A program made the translations under genes and the position numbers. Source: Schistocephalus solidus (taxonomy: Eukaryota; Platyhelminthes; Cestoda; Diphyllobothriidea; Diphyllobothriidae). From it: 64,000 nucleotides of DNA. The stretch spans positions 1-64,000 of the forward strand of contig WEDG01000839.1 in assembly GCA_017591395.1 (NCBI GenBank), written 5' to 3'. The notes beneath the pieces were generated by a model. The model searched no databases, was not told where the DNA came from, and saw only the letters and a list, made by a program, of their open reading frames with translations. Shown here piece by piece: positions 42,741 through 52,625 of this stretch; position 1 is the first letter of the stretch; each line of letters opens with the position of its first letter.

Positions 42741-44432
42741 AGCTCGAGGGAATATGTGTCCTTCCTGGAATATATCCTTATTCAATCAGTATTCAAGATG
42801 GTTTCTATCCCGGGGTTTTTACGTTGGTATTCTGATTATAATAACTACGCGGCTAATTGTATAGGTCAAACACAGCGTCAATGCATCGAATTGCGTCGTT
42901 TTCATGTTTGCTGGTAATATCAAAATTTAGAGCATCATTCAAACTGACGTCTGCCAGAAGTGATTGTAGACAAACTAATGCCGACTGAAGAAATGGTCAA
43001 ATAATTGTCTCTTGCCAGTTAATGTATAGAAGCGCAATATGTTGCAATTCTACGGAATCAGATTTCCAAAGCACTGGGTTCACCGTCTGAATGACATAAT
43101 AGTGCATGAAGATAACGACCCAGAATGACTTGTGTTTGTGGATCATGAACTAGCCAAACCATTGCTGCATTGTCCGAAGGTAGCCACGTCCGCGATATCA
43201 GCCCTATAACCTATCAGGCGAGCCTTCTCTACGTCCGATGAAGACTGCTTCGCTAAGGTCTTTCGAACGTGTGTTCGGTCGTACCCATTTTTGCTTCACA
43301 GACCTGGAGGCCCTGGACCGTTAGATACTTCGACTTCCTTTAAAAAGTCCAAAGGCAGGCAAGTTAATTTGTAAAAGGACAGGACGCACTTCCCTATTAA
43401 AAACGATTGTCTAATCTCGAACTCATTCCTTTGAGTTGCAGACAGTTTAAAGGTGACCTAATAAAAGCATTCCGCATCGTTTGCGATCAGGACCGCTATA
43501 TTTTGTCTAGACACTTCGTTGATTTATCACCTACAACGAAGCAAAGAGGTGAATTTACGCAAACTACGTGACTTCAGCCAGGAAACATCTTCGTCTCCAA
43601 CAGAATGGTGGAAGCATTGAACGGTCGGTATCTGGAGGGCGTTACGTATACATCTGCATACACTTTTGAGGGGAAGCCTTACGTTAACCATTTGTTTATG
43701 TCCCAATACTACTGTGCACAATTTAATAACGTTTATTTATGAAGTTTTCTTTCTGTCTATGCACGACCATATTTTTCTGCTTCCGCTGCAGAGTATTTTT
43801 GCGTTAAAGGATAACTGCACTGCACTAACTAGTACATTTATACAGTTCGTTAACTAGCCAATACAACTTCATAAACTTCGCGCATAAACCGCCCAACCCA
43901 AATCCCCACTGTGATGTAACAACCGACCTTCACAAGAGGGCGTAGTTTCCTTCATAAAGTATTATTTAATAGTCAAGAACTAATTTACTTTACGGAAACC
44001 CGTCAAATTAGAATAATGAAAAGTAAATTTTTGATTTCTTGATTTAAGGCCTACTTGAACCGATAGCAAAGAAGAACAATAGGTTACCGAGGCAAAATAC
44101 TATAAAAACAACAAAAATACAACGTATTAGTACCTTGTTGCTTTTTCTTTTACTTTTAAAATTGCTGTAGTTGGGGTGACGCAGAAACTTCTAAGTTGTG
44201 TATTTTGCTTAGGTCATGAACTTATTAAGCAAACAATCCAGGTTTTGTTGCATTCAAAGGTGTTGTCTGGCCTTCCTCTGCTTCTCTTGAACAACGCAAA
44301 GCGATTGTCACTGGGAATGAGGTAAGGATTTGTGACAGGAAAAAATACGCTTCTCAGTCCACATGTCGAAAAGTTGGCTGGGGCCTAAAACATTAGATAA
44401 AAGTCGTAAGCTAAATTCGAATCCTACCTCCT
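42741..44432. other. Interval without recognised gene
   Basis: No feature supported. Confidence 0.35.
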
Positions 44433-44704
44433 TCAATCTTTGAACAGGAGCATTATCCTCCAAAATAACAGCATCCATTCAACGTCTTTGAATGTATCTA
44501 TGACCGAACACATCTTTACGATGTCCATAAACATCCTGCTATTAAGAATCGCCATTGGCAACTGCCAGATCTTTCGCTCCGCGAATTCGATGTCTCTGAA
44601 ACCCATCAGAAACCGACAGTTCTTGGGAGTTGTTGTGGATCTAGTGTGTTCTCGGAGGAAGTTTTGCCCATCTATGACCACTTGGGACAACTTCGGGAGC
44701 TTAT
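44433..44704 (-). CDS. Candidate host exon, unrecognised
   Basis: After a strong acceptor ('caattttattttaag'), the minus strand is open for about 90 codons: 'SQVVIDGQNFLREHT', 'CRFLMGFRDIEFAERKIWQL' and 'MFMDIVKMCSVIDTFKDVEW', ending in TGA at 44433-44435. The codon pattern is protein-like. A donor inside it (for example ATC|gtaaag) is possible, so the 3' border is uncertain. Family not recognised. Confidence 0.4.
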
Positions 44705-46671
44705 CTTAAAATAAAATTGAAACATGGAAACTGAATGCTTTTCTGGAAGGAAGGTCTGTGATAAGAAACCTCCTGAACAACTTAAAAACCTTCTTTTACC
44801 AGTTTCCTACGTAAAAATGACTTTATCATCACAGTTTTCTGAATTACCTTATCCTTTATCTGATGTTGCACTGAGAGAACATTGACAGATATTCCCTCTG
44901 AATAGTACTACGGGGGCATATAAGCATCTTTCCAGCGTACGACGAACAAATTCGTCGTCATGTTTAATTTTGGATTGTTTGGGTCCACCTTGCTTAGTTC
45001 TAGGCTCATTTCTGTTGTTAATTATCATCGAGGATGGGGCCTGGCTAATAGTTAATATATTAGCAAACGACTCAAGCGGCAGCCCTCATTCGTTAGCTGG
45101 AGATAAAAAACGTTTCGTCGTCAACAAGGTGACAAACAGGAGCCAGCAACCAGTTGGCAGGTGCTTTACACAGAAAGGGACTTCATTGATTAAAGACTGT
45201 AAGGAGCATTACTACGGGAAACAATTCCGTTAGAGCGACACTCAAAAGCCTTCGAAGATCCCTTGAGTTCTTAATGCGGACAAAAATTTCAGCAGTTAAA
45301 TCGTGATTCTGCATGAAAGGTAGCAAGGAAACGTTTGGAAAGGAAACTACCAACTTAGGTGAAAATGAGTTTCAGAGAAACAATGGAAAACTGAATTGCA
45401 TAGTACAATGTATTATTATTCAAAGTATCTCAGTTCGTTACTATGGAGGATTGTTGACCGTAACTGTCCTCTCAGAAAAAAAGCACCATTAACTTTTGGA
45501 AGAGGGTGAACATGCAAATTAAGACATCTTTTTAAAAAGAAATCACTTTTGGAAACGCTATAAGTTACCTAATACTGAAAAAGTTAAATGGGCATATAAG
45601 ACACAGAAAAGTTGTAGATTTGACATCATATAGTTTCAAAAGAAATTCGAAGTGAACATATTGCAAACTGTGCTGGAACGCTCCAAAAGCTTATGTGGCT
45701 ACATATGGAGCACTAAAAGAAACCCGGACCAAATTTTTGCTCTTAGATCTCCAGGCGGAGTAAAATGGGTCGCATCAATTGTATAGTTTTAAAATCCCTA
45801 CATACTGGGTTTTTCATTGTACGGAAGATATACAGTTTGAAGTTTGGGAACCCTAAGTTAAAGTAAAACAGATAGCGCGTTCAGATTTATTTGGGAATTA
45901 GGAAACCATTGTTAGAACAAAATTCACACTTTTTCGAGCATTCACTTTGAGAAATAGGTAATTTTCTAAAAAATGAGCTCGAAAACAACATTCTCGTGCA
46001 TGCTTTCTATAAAATACAATATACCTTACGAAGGTATCAAAAACAATGAAAAATGTGCATATTAACTAACTAGTCTCTTTATCCCGGGTATGGCTTTTGA
46101 ATGCGGCCGGACAAAAGTGCCTTTAAAAACTGGCATCCTAACGTGGCTACAATATCTTGGGAAGAGGCAACACAGTTATTACTATTGTGACGATACCTTA
46201 GTATGCATTTCTAATCAAAAACATTTGTTAGAAATTCCGGCAACCTTTTATAAGATATGCCACCTATATACGCTGAGTCTGTCTTTTGTTAACTGTGACG
46301 ATAGATTTTAGGTTAACCTGAGACGCCAGGAAAACAGAATTGTTTTTCCAGCTACTGATCCTCCTTTAATGCTTCCTAGCACTCACCCTCGTGTATGTGT
46401 CTGCGACTCAAGTCTCTGCAGACTCAGCAACGCTTACGTGAGTGGATCCAGGCTTGCTGATTAATCTAACACTTGAGTTTCGCCACCTGCGCTAAAAAAT
46501 CTCACGGTATTCAATGGTCGCGTTTGCAAACAGCACTTGATAAGTTAGTCGGAACTGGTTGTACGTTCTTCTGCAAGCTGTCACTCTCTCTCTCTTGTGT
46601 TGGAGTTGGAAAAATTTTACTGGAGTTAACGTTGGTTGGATGGATAGAGAATGTGGGCTTTCCGACAGCTG
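44705..46671. other. Interval without recognised gene
   Basis: Short open frames (44970-45233, 46090-46311) lack splice or family support. Confidence 0.35.
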
Positions 46672-47095
46672 GTGGCAAGTACACAGTGTCGGGTGCATCT
46701 GAAGTGACCTCATCGGTGCTATCGTTTGTCTTCGCGCTTCGTCATAACTTATTGGCTAACTGAGATGCATGTGTCGGTGTTAGTGAGTAGCTGGGCTGAC
46801 CACATGAATATTGCAGCTAACGGACCGCGACAGCAATGGCGTAAGACAGATAGGCATGAACGAAGATGTCCACCCAAATTTTTGAAGGGACACCATCGTG
46901 AACTTGTGAAACACTGGATGTGGTCGATTGTTGTCTACAATCTCGGGAACCGAGAGATAGGGAGCAGCAATGCAATAGCTCTCAGGAGATTCCACGACAG
47001 CGTGCCCTAAGGAAAGAGGTGGCAAGTACACAGTGCCGGGTGCACCTGAAGTGACCTCATCGGTGCTATCGTTTGTCTCCGCGCCTCGTCATCAC
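46672..47095 (+). repeat. Direct repeat pair, about 75 bp, 349 bp apart
   Basis: 'ggtggcaagtacacagtg' with its following 57 bases occurs at 46672-46746 and again at 47021-47095 with few differences, both on the plus strand. The segment between (46747-47020) is GC-richer than its surroundings. Could be the ends of a small mobile element or a partial tandem duplication. Confidence 0.6.
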
Positions 47096-49062
47096 CCTAG
47101 CGAGAATGAAGTGATGCCGCGGGGTTCAACGACGGTCGGGTTCAACTAATGTCACTCCTTAATACCAATTTTGAGATCGAATGCGTTTATGGATGTTCGT
47201 TTGTTTTTGAGAGTCAAGATAGTAAACACGGTTCGATAGACTGCACGGTCTCCCATTATGCAGTCGGAGAGTATGCTTAAAAACTACAGTATTTAATAAC
47301 TTGGACACAAGGCTTCTAGGCGAAGCCTACACCTACAGAGTTTTTTGTCAAAACCAAAACTCTTGCGGATATTCGGGAAACGAATGTCCCACATTTTATA
47401 AGGAACAAGGCCATTGTTTTTGCCTAAAAGGTGAATGGTTTATGAGGATACTTTTGTGAGGCTAACTAGTAAAAGGTTCATCGGAATCCAAAAGCTGCAA
47501 AGAAACCTTAATTATTTGCTTATAGTTCTTAAGGACATAGGTTTATTAGAAGCGCTGAGTTGAAAAGAGTGCGTAATTTTTCAAAATATTTGTTTACGAA
47601 AACATTGCGAAATTAATTTGTATTGTTTATTTTTACCTGAAAGCCGTCATGTATGCATCTAATAAACAAATGGAAGAACAACTTCAGGAACCCCAAAATA
47701 GTGACAAATAGTTTGGAATTATTTACTAAATCATGAAAAAATTATATTTTTGAACGACTGTGACCTCCACGGAGAAGAGGCGCAGAGCTCCGCATATTTC
47801 CGGTCTTTTCATGGTTTGTCATTCCAGTTCTCTCACAAAAATTTCAATCGGTATTTTGATAAAATATATTTGTGGTTCACTGGTGTCCTATAAGTATGTC
47901 TGGATGAGTCCCCTTGGGTTATATATCGGTTTGTGTTCCAATTGCGTTCACTGATCGGGTAACGGGACAGGATTACGAGCATGTGACTTAAATGACAGGG
48001 CACTAAACGTAAGGATGGTAGATAACCAAAGAATGCGGCATCAAGTTTCAGCTCCTACAATTCTGGGCTCGGGTAAGAATGACTCGCGACAGCCAATAAA
48101 TCAGAAATAGCCATCCAATCAATAGATATTCAACAATCCCCCTATCGAAAAGTCTATCCGCTTTATGCATCCTTTTTCAGGTTATTGCACAAACAAGCAT
48201 GAGTTTCTCTCGAACGTCCACTTGTCATTGACTATGGCATATGGGGTAGAACTTAGTTGATTGTATAAGCAGTAGGATCTAATTAATTAATGAAATAAAT
48301 TATATCAATCCAGTTGTAACAGCATAGAATGGCTCAAAGCCCTCGAGGCTAACGACAGTGAACTAGAAGACCATCTAAAATCTCTCGATTTTAAAACGGG
48401 CTAGGTCTAGAGATTGTGGATTCTTTGATGTCCTATAAGAAAGGCGTTTATATCGATAACTTGAGGGCCCTCAACTTTGATCCCCATCAAACAGTTCGAG
48501 TCCTTCAGTCGTTTTATCAAATTGTTACTTTTGTTGTTTCAGTCTCAGACCACGCTTTTAAGCGTTTGCATTTTTAGCTCTAATTTGTGGCAATTTCCTC
48601 ACCACCTGGGCAAGTTTATTTATTATAAGACAAATATATATGCATTTTTGCATGGTTTGGTAACAGAGTTTCCTCTCTTTTGCTTCATTTATTTCGGCTG
48701 GAAAATAGAATTTTTATATGCACTTCCGCACTCTTTGTGTCCTTTCCCAAAGTGTTGACAGGACACTTTTTGAGTGAATTGCTTTACATGCTCCGGCTCT
48801 TCTGTGTTGTCGGAGGTCATGGCTGACTGATGAGAATTTCCAAAAAAAAAATCGCAGATCATTAAATTGATGGCTTTTAGGCCATGAACCACCACATTTT
48901 GACGAAATATTTTTTAAACTAGTGGGACTTAAAAGAACCCCGATGACGTTCGGACTGAAAAGTACCCAGTTGTCACTTGTTGTTCCTTTCCGCTTTTGCG
49001 TGCAGTTACCAGTTTAGGGCAGAGTTCGCTTTATTATCCAAGCAATCAACAGAAAGGAATAC
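47096..49062. other. Interval without recognised gene
   Basis: No feature supported. Confidence 0.35.
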
Positions 49063-49285
49063 TGATGAGATGAGATGATGATGATGAGATGATGATGATG
49101 AGATGATGATGGTGATGATGATGAGATAATGATGATGATGATAAGATGATGATGTTGATGATGAGATGATGATGATGATGATAATGAGATGAGGATAATG
49201 AGATGATGATGAGGATGATGAGATGATGATGATGAGATGATGCTGCTGATGATGATGATGATGATGAGATGATGATGAGATTTCT
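49063..49285. repeat. GAT-rich microsatellite
   Basis: Over 200 bases of imperfect (GATGAT)/(GATGATGA) units with interspersed 'gatgag' variants. Confidence 0.95.
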
Positions 49286-49807
49286 CAGTCCTGGCTGACG
49301 TGTCTCATCTCACTGTCAGACAGTTGCTGGGCTTATGCTTTTGGCTTTGCACACGATCTAGTAGTAATGTTATGCGTACTAACCTCTATCAAATGAGCTG
49401 GTAAAGCATTTTTTAAAATGTTACTGGCAAAAATCTGCTTTAAAGCCGAAAAGTAGACTTTAAGAACGCCGAAAACCTCTGGAACCGTAGGTTTTCTCAG
49501 TAAAGTAACAAGTGAGACACAGAAAAAGAAGTGCGAGAGGAAGTACGAAGTTGGAAAAATGAGTCAGGTTGGTTTACAGCGAAACGTCGTTAATTGTGAT
49601 AATTGCGGCACAGCATCGGGTCAACGTGCTCAACGTTCCCTGCTTTAATTTACCTATCATAATTGATTGCCATATGTTCCTTTCTTGTTAGACCCTAAAT
49701 CATGGAAATATGCAAGTGAAAGTGAGCAGTAGAATTACAGATTACAATCTAATGACATCTCTGAGTTCTAAACATTTTACAAAATTGGCCTTCTTTAAAT
49801 TCACAAG
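49286..49807. other. Interval without recognised gene
   Basis: Presumed intron upstream of the exon at 49808. Confidence 0.35.
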
Positions 49808-49937
49808 AAGGAAAGTCGATCACTGGAACAAAGCGCTTGATGGTCTGACGTTTCGGATTCTCACTCGAAAAAATCATCAGAGACAGTTGCAGAAAAGGGC
49901 ACCTGCTTCAGTGATCGCCTCTTCTTCTTCTGAAAAT
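49808..49937 (+). CDS. Candidate host exon, unrecognised
   Basis: Acceptor 'ttctttaaattcacaag', donor GAAAAT|gtacgt. Reading 'KVDHWNKALDGLTFRILTRK', then a basic and serine-rich end 'KRAPASVIASSSSEN'. Phase 2 in, 0 out. It may belong to the same plus-strand gene as the exons at 50.8-52.3 kb, but the phase to 50814 does not match, so an exon would be missing. Confidence 0.5.
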
Positions 49938-50813
49938 GTACGTCCTGCCCCATTAACGTGAGAAATTCGCCTTGCCGAACAGACCAACGACCGCCCAGCT
50001 GCCAGTCCCTTCGCTCGCACGCAGCCAGAACTTAGAAGCTCATTTAATTCAAAATAAATATTTTTCTCCATAAAGTTAGCTTTTATATCACAATATTTCA
50101 CTTAGGACTAACAGTCTTTGCTCCACAAGGTGCAGACGTGATCGTGCCAGCAATTCGCTGATTTTGCCTCTTTGCGGTCGCGAGGTCCTGCCTCCTTGAC
50201 AAAACCTGCTGTCATAATTTCTTACTTTCCTTTTGAGGCGAAGCAGAAGCTGCTTTAATAAAGCTCCATAAAAGAAGCATAGCAAAGTTCTATATTCAGC
50301 TTTTTTTCCAAATCTTTTAAGATCAGGATAAATGTTGGTCTTTAGATTTTCAAAGTACAACTTTGAAGCATGGAAAAATAGTTAAAAAAATATATTTTAT
50401 TGGAAATGTCAATTTATAGGACGGTAGAACAGGACTCTTTGAAAGGCGATTAGTTTTTTAATAATTGAAGTTTAACATCGTTATATTTTCCGAAGTTCGC
50501 TGCAGGAATTTGTAGTAATTCTCACTCAGTGAACCTCCCCCAGATTGGGCAAATTGACTTTGCCACCGAACTTCACAGTTGTAAAGTCTAGCGACATTTT
50601 CCAAAAAATGCATAAATTGTCTGGGAAAGTTATGTAGATGAACATTACTTTGTAGATTTGAGGTCTGGATTCTTTGCTTTTGGTGAGTGAAGGCCCAGAT
50701 ATCGCTCCGCGAAACTTTCCAACGATGTAAGGTGAGACACGGCCCTTACTGACCATAAATATTAAGAGTCTTGCAGGATTTCAGATCAACCTTTACTTAA
50801 TTGTTTTTTTCAG
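49938..50813. other. Presumed intron
   Basis: No feature supported. A missing exon may lie here. Confidence 0.3.
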
Positions 50814-50971
50814 GCTTGATTGTTTGCTTTCTGATCCTTATGGTCTGCCTTCCTCTTGTCCACTTATTAAGGCCTACAAAAAGGACCGAAGTGTTTATCT
50901 TACCTCAAAGTTCGTGGTTGAAGTGTTCGACAGCACCCAAATTGAGAAGCTTGACGGGCTATTTGTTTATT
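50814..50971 (+). CDS. Host gene exon, unrecognised
   Basis: A classic acceptor ('ttaattgtttttttcag'). Reading 'LDCLLSDPYGLPSSCPLIKA' then 'YLTSKFVVEVFDSTQIEKLD'. The likely donor is TATT|gtaaaa, leaving phase 1. Another frame is also open, but the given one is more protein-like and joins the microexon at 51146 in phase. Confidence 0.5.
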
Positions 50972-51145
50972 GTAAAACTATCGACATCCAATCCGTTTAT
51001 ATTTTATTTCTCTCCACTATGCGTATTTAGCATAAAACTCGGATTCGAATAACTACAGAACCTCTTCATTTCTCCATGGAGGTATTTGGTTGTCTACTAC
51101 TATTTTGCTGTTGTATATTTTTCCAATTTTGTTATATTGCGTCAG

Positions 51146-51186
51146 GTGCTACGAAATGCTTGAAAACATGTCTTGTGCTCCAGGAG
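51146..51186 (+). CDS. Candidate 41-base microexon
   Basis: Acceptor 'ttgttatattgcgtcag', donor CAGGAG|gttatt. It enters in phase 1 and leaves in phase 0, exactly bridging the exon at 50814-50971 (phase 1 out) and the phase-0 tandem exons that start at 51457. It would add 'ATKCLKTCLVLQE'. The support is positional and by phase only. Confidence 0.35.
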
Positions 51187-51456
51187 GTTATTTTACACGT
51201 TCGCCTAAAGCATTTAATTTTTTAATAATTCTTAGACATGAACACGTTTTGAGATCTTCATCGCTGTTAAAAATAGTGTGACTTATTTAATCAGGCAATG
51301 TAAAGGCATAGATGATAGTCTGTCGAACCGAGGTCGAGACGGCAGGGGGGTTGAAAAGTAACTTCCAAACTGAGCTCTTCAATGGCCATTTTGAGCAATG
51401 GAATTCTGTGAAGTCAGGTGTTGTGGGGTCTTACCTTGAAGATGGGGTCTGTTTAG

Positions 51457-51637
51457 TTGAAAAGCTTCCTTAACGCAACACAAGTTTTGTGAAATAGAGG
51501 TTTCTGTACGCCACCTGGCCACACTCGTGCATTTCTTAATAGATTATGTTATCAGGCATCCTACCACAATCAAATCACGGTCAGTTGAGGATGCAGCTAG
51601 TTGGTTCTTCAAAATCGCGACAAATTATCTTGTTAAG
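51457..51637 (+). pseudogene. Tandem exon copy 1, +1 frameshift
   Basis: Same exon as copies 2 and 3, but with one extra base in 'acacaagttttgtg' (others 'acacaattttgtg'), giving 181 bases and an early stop. Either decayed or a sequence error. Confidence 0.7.
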
Positions 51638-51685
51638 GTACGGTTGTTTTGTATGGTCACCTAAAAACAGATGGGGTCTGTTTAG

Positions 51686-51865
51686 TTGAAAAGCTTCTTT
51701 AAAGCAACACAATTTTGTGAAATAGAGGTTTCTGTGCGCCACCTGGCTACACTCGTGCATTTCTTAATCGATTATGTCATCAGGCATCCTACCACAATCA
51801 AATCACGGTCAGTTGAGGATGCAGCTAGATGGTTCTTCAAAATCGCGACAAATTATCTTGTTAAG
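51686..51865 (+). CDS. Tandem exon copy 2, intact
   Basis: 180 bases, phase 0-0, splice signals at both ends. 'EIEVSVRHLATLVHFLIDYV' and 'SVEDAARWFFKIATNYLVK' suggest an amphipathic helical repeat, as in large alpha-solenoid proteins. I cannot assign a family. Because its length is a multiple of three and both ends are phase 0, including, skipping or swapping copies would keep the frame. Confidence 0.7.
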
Positions 51866-51913
51866 GTACGGTTGTTTTGTATGGTCACCTAAAAACAGAT
51901 GGGGTCTGTTTAG

Positions 51914-52093
51914 TTGAAAAGCTTCTTTAAAACAACACAACTTTGTGAAATAGAGGTTTCTGTGCGCCACCTGGCTACACTCGTGCATTTCTTAATAGAT
52001 TATGTCATCAGGCATCCTACCACAATCAAATCACGGTCAGTTGAGGATGCAGCTAGTTGGTTCTTCAAAATCGCGACAAATTATCTTGTTAAG
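51914..52093 (+). CDS. Tandem exon copy 3, intact
   Basis: 180 bases, phase 0-0. It differs from copy 2 at a few residues ('KTTQLCEIE' for 'KATQFCEIE', 'AASWFF' for 'AARWFF'). Confidence 0.7.
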
Positions 52094-52143
52094 GTACGGT
52101 TGTTTTGTATGGTCACCTAAAAACAGATGGGGGTCTGTTTTAG

Positions 52144-52325
52144 TTGAAAAGCTTCTTTAAAAGCAACACAATTTTTGTGAAATAGAGGTTTCTGTGCGCC
52201 ACCTGGCTACACTCGTGCATTTCTTAATCGATTATGTCATCAGGCATCCTACCACAATCAAATCACGGTCAGTTGAGGATGCAGCTAGATGGTTCTTCAA
52301 AATCACGACACATTATCTTGTTCAG
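52144..52325 (+). pseudogene. Tandem exon copy 4, homopolymer insertions
   Basis: 182 bases. It has one extra A in 'ctttaaaagc' and one extra T in 'atttttgtg', with further +1 changes in the upstream intron (GGGGG, TTTT). The donor is altered to TTCAG|gtagga. The frame is broken as given. The concentration of +1 changes in runs points to sequencing error in this copy, though decay is possible. Confidence 0.65.
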
Positions 52326-52416
52326 GTAGGATTGTTTTGTATGGTCACCTAAAAAGGAGACTGGAAGGGGAAGTATCCACAATGTATGCGAATTTGCGCC
52401 AATTCCAGGTAAAATT

Positions 52417-52625
52417 TCACAAAGGGTTTAGGCGGAGGTAAGGGTTAAGATAAGGGTTAGGTTCAACGTTGGGATTAGGGTTAAAGTTTGGATTAGGGCG
52501 AGGAGCATATAAAGGGTTAAGTTTTGAGTTCGTGGTACTAAAAAGGTTTAGGTTAAGCTTAGGAAAAAGATTATGATTAAGACTACTGTTTCTTTTTATG
52601 GTTCGAGTTAGGGTTAACACAAGAG
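52417..52625 (+). repeat. Degenerate telomere-like tract
   Basis: Plus strand with many units such as 'taagggttaggttc', 'gggattagggttaaag', 'aaagggttaag' and 'agttagggttaac', i.e. mutated TTAGGG. The antisense open frame with its NPN repeats is a by-product. Confidence 0.6.

Larger units (their letters stand above)
51441..52355 (+). repeat. Four tandem copies of a 228-bp unit containing an exon
   Basis: Units begin 'gatggggtctgtttag' at 51441, 51670, 51898 and 52126. Each contains acceptor, a 60-codon exon, donor ('ttaag|gtacgg') and a short intron tail ending 'cacctaaaaacag'. The units differ by only a few bases, so the amplification is recent or maintained by conversion. Confidence 0.95.

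Noticed and set aside
49063..49285. CRISPR-like or functional repeat array
   Set aside because: It is a simple trinucleotide-type microsatellite without spacers, in a eukaryotic context.
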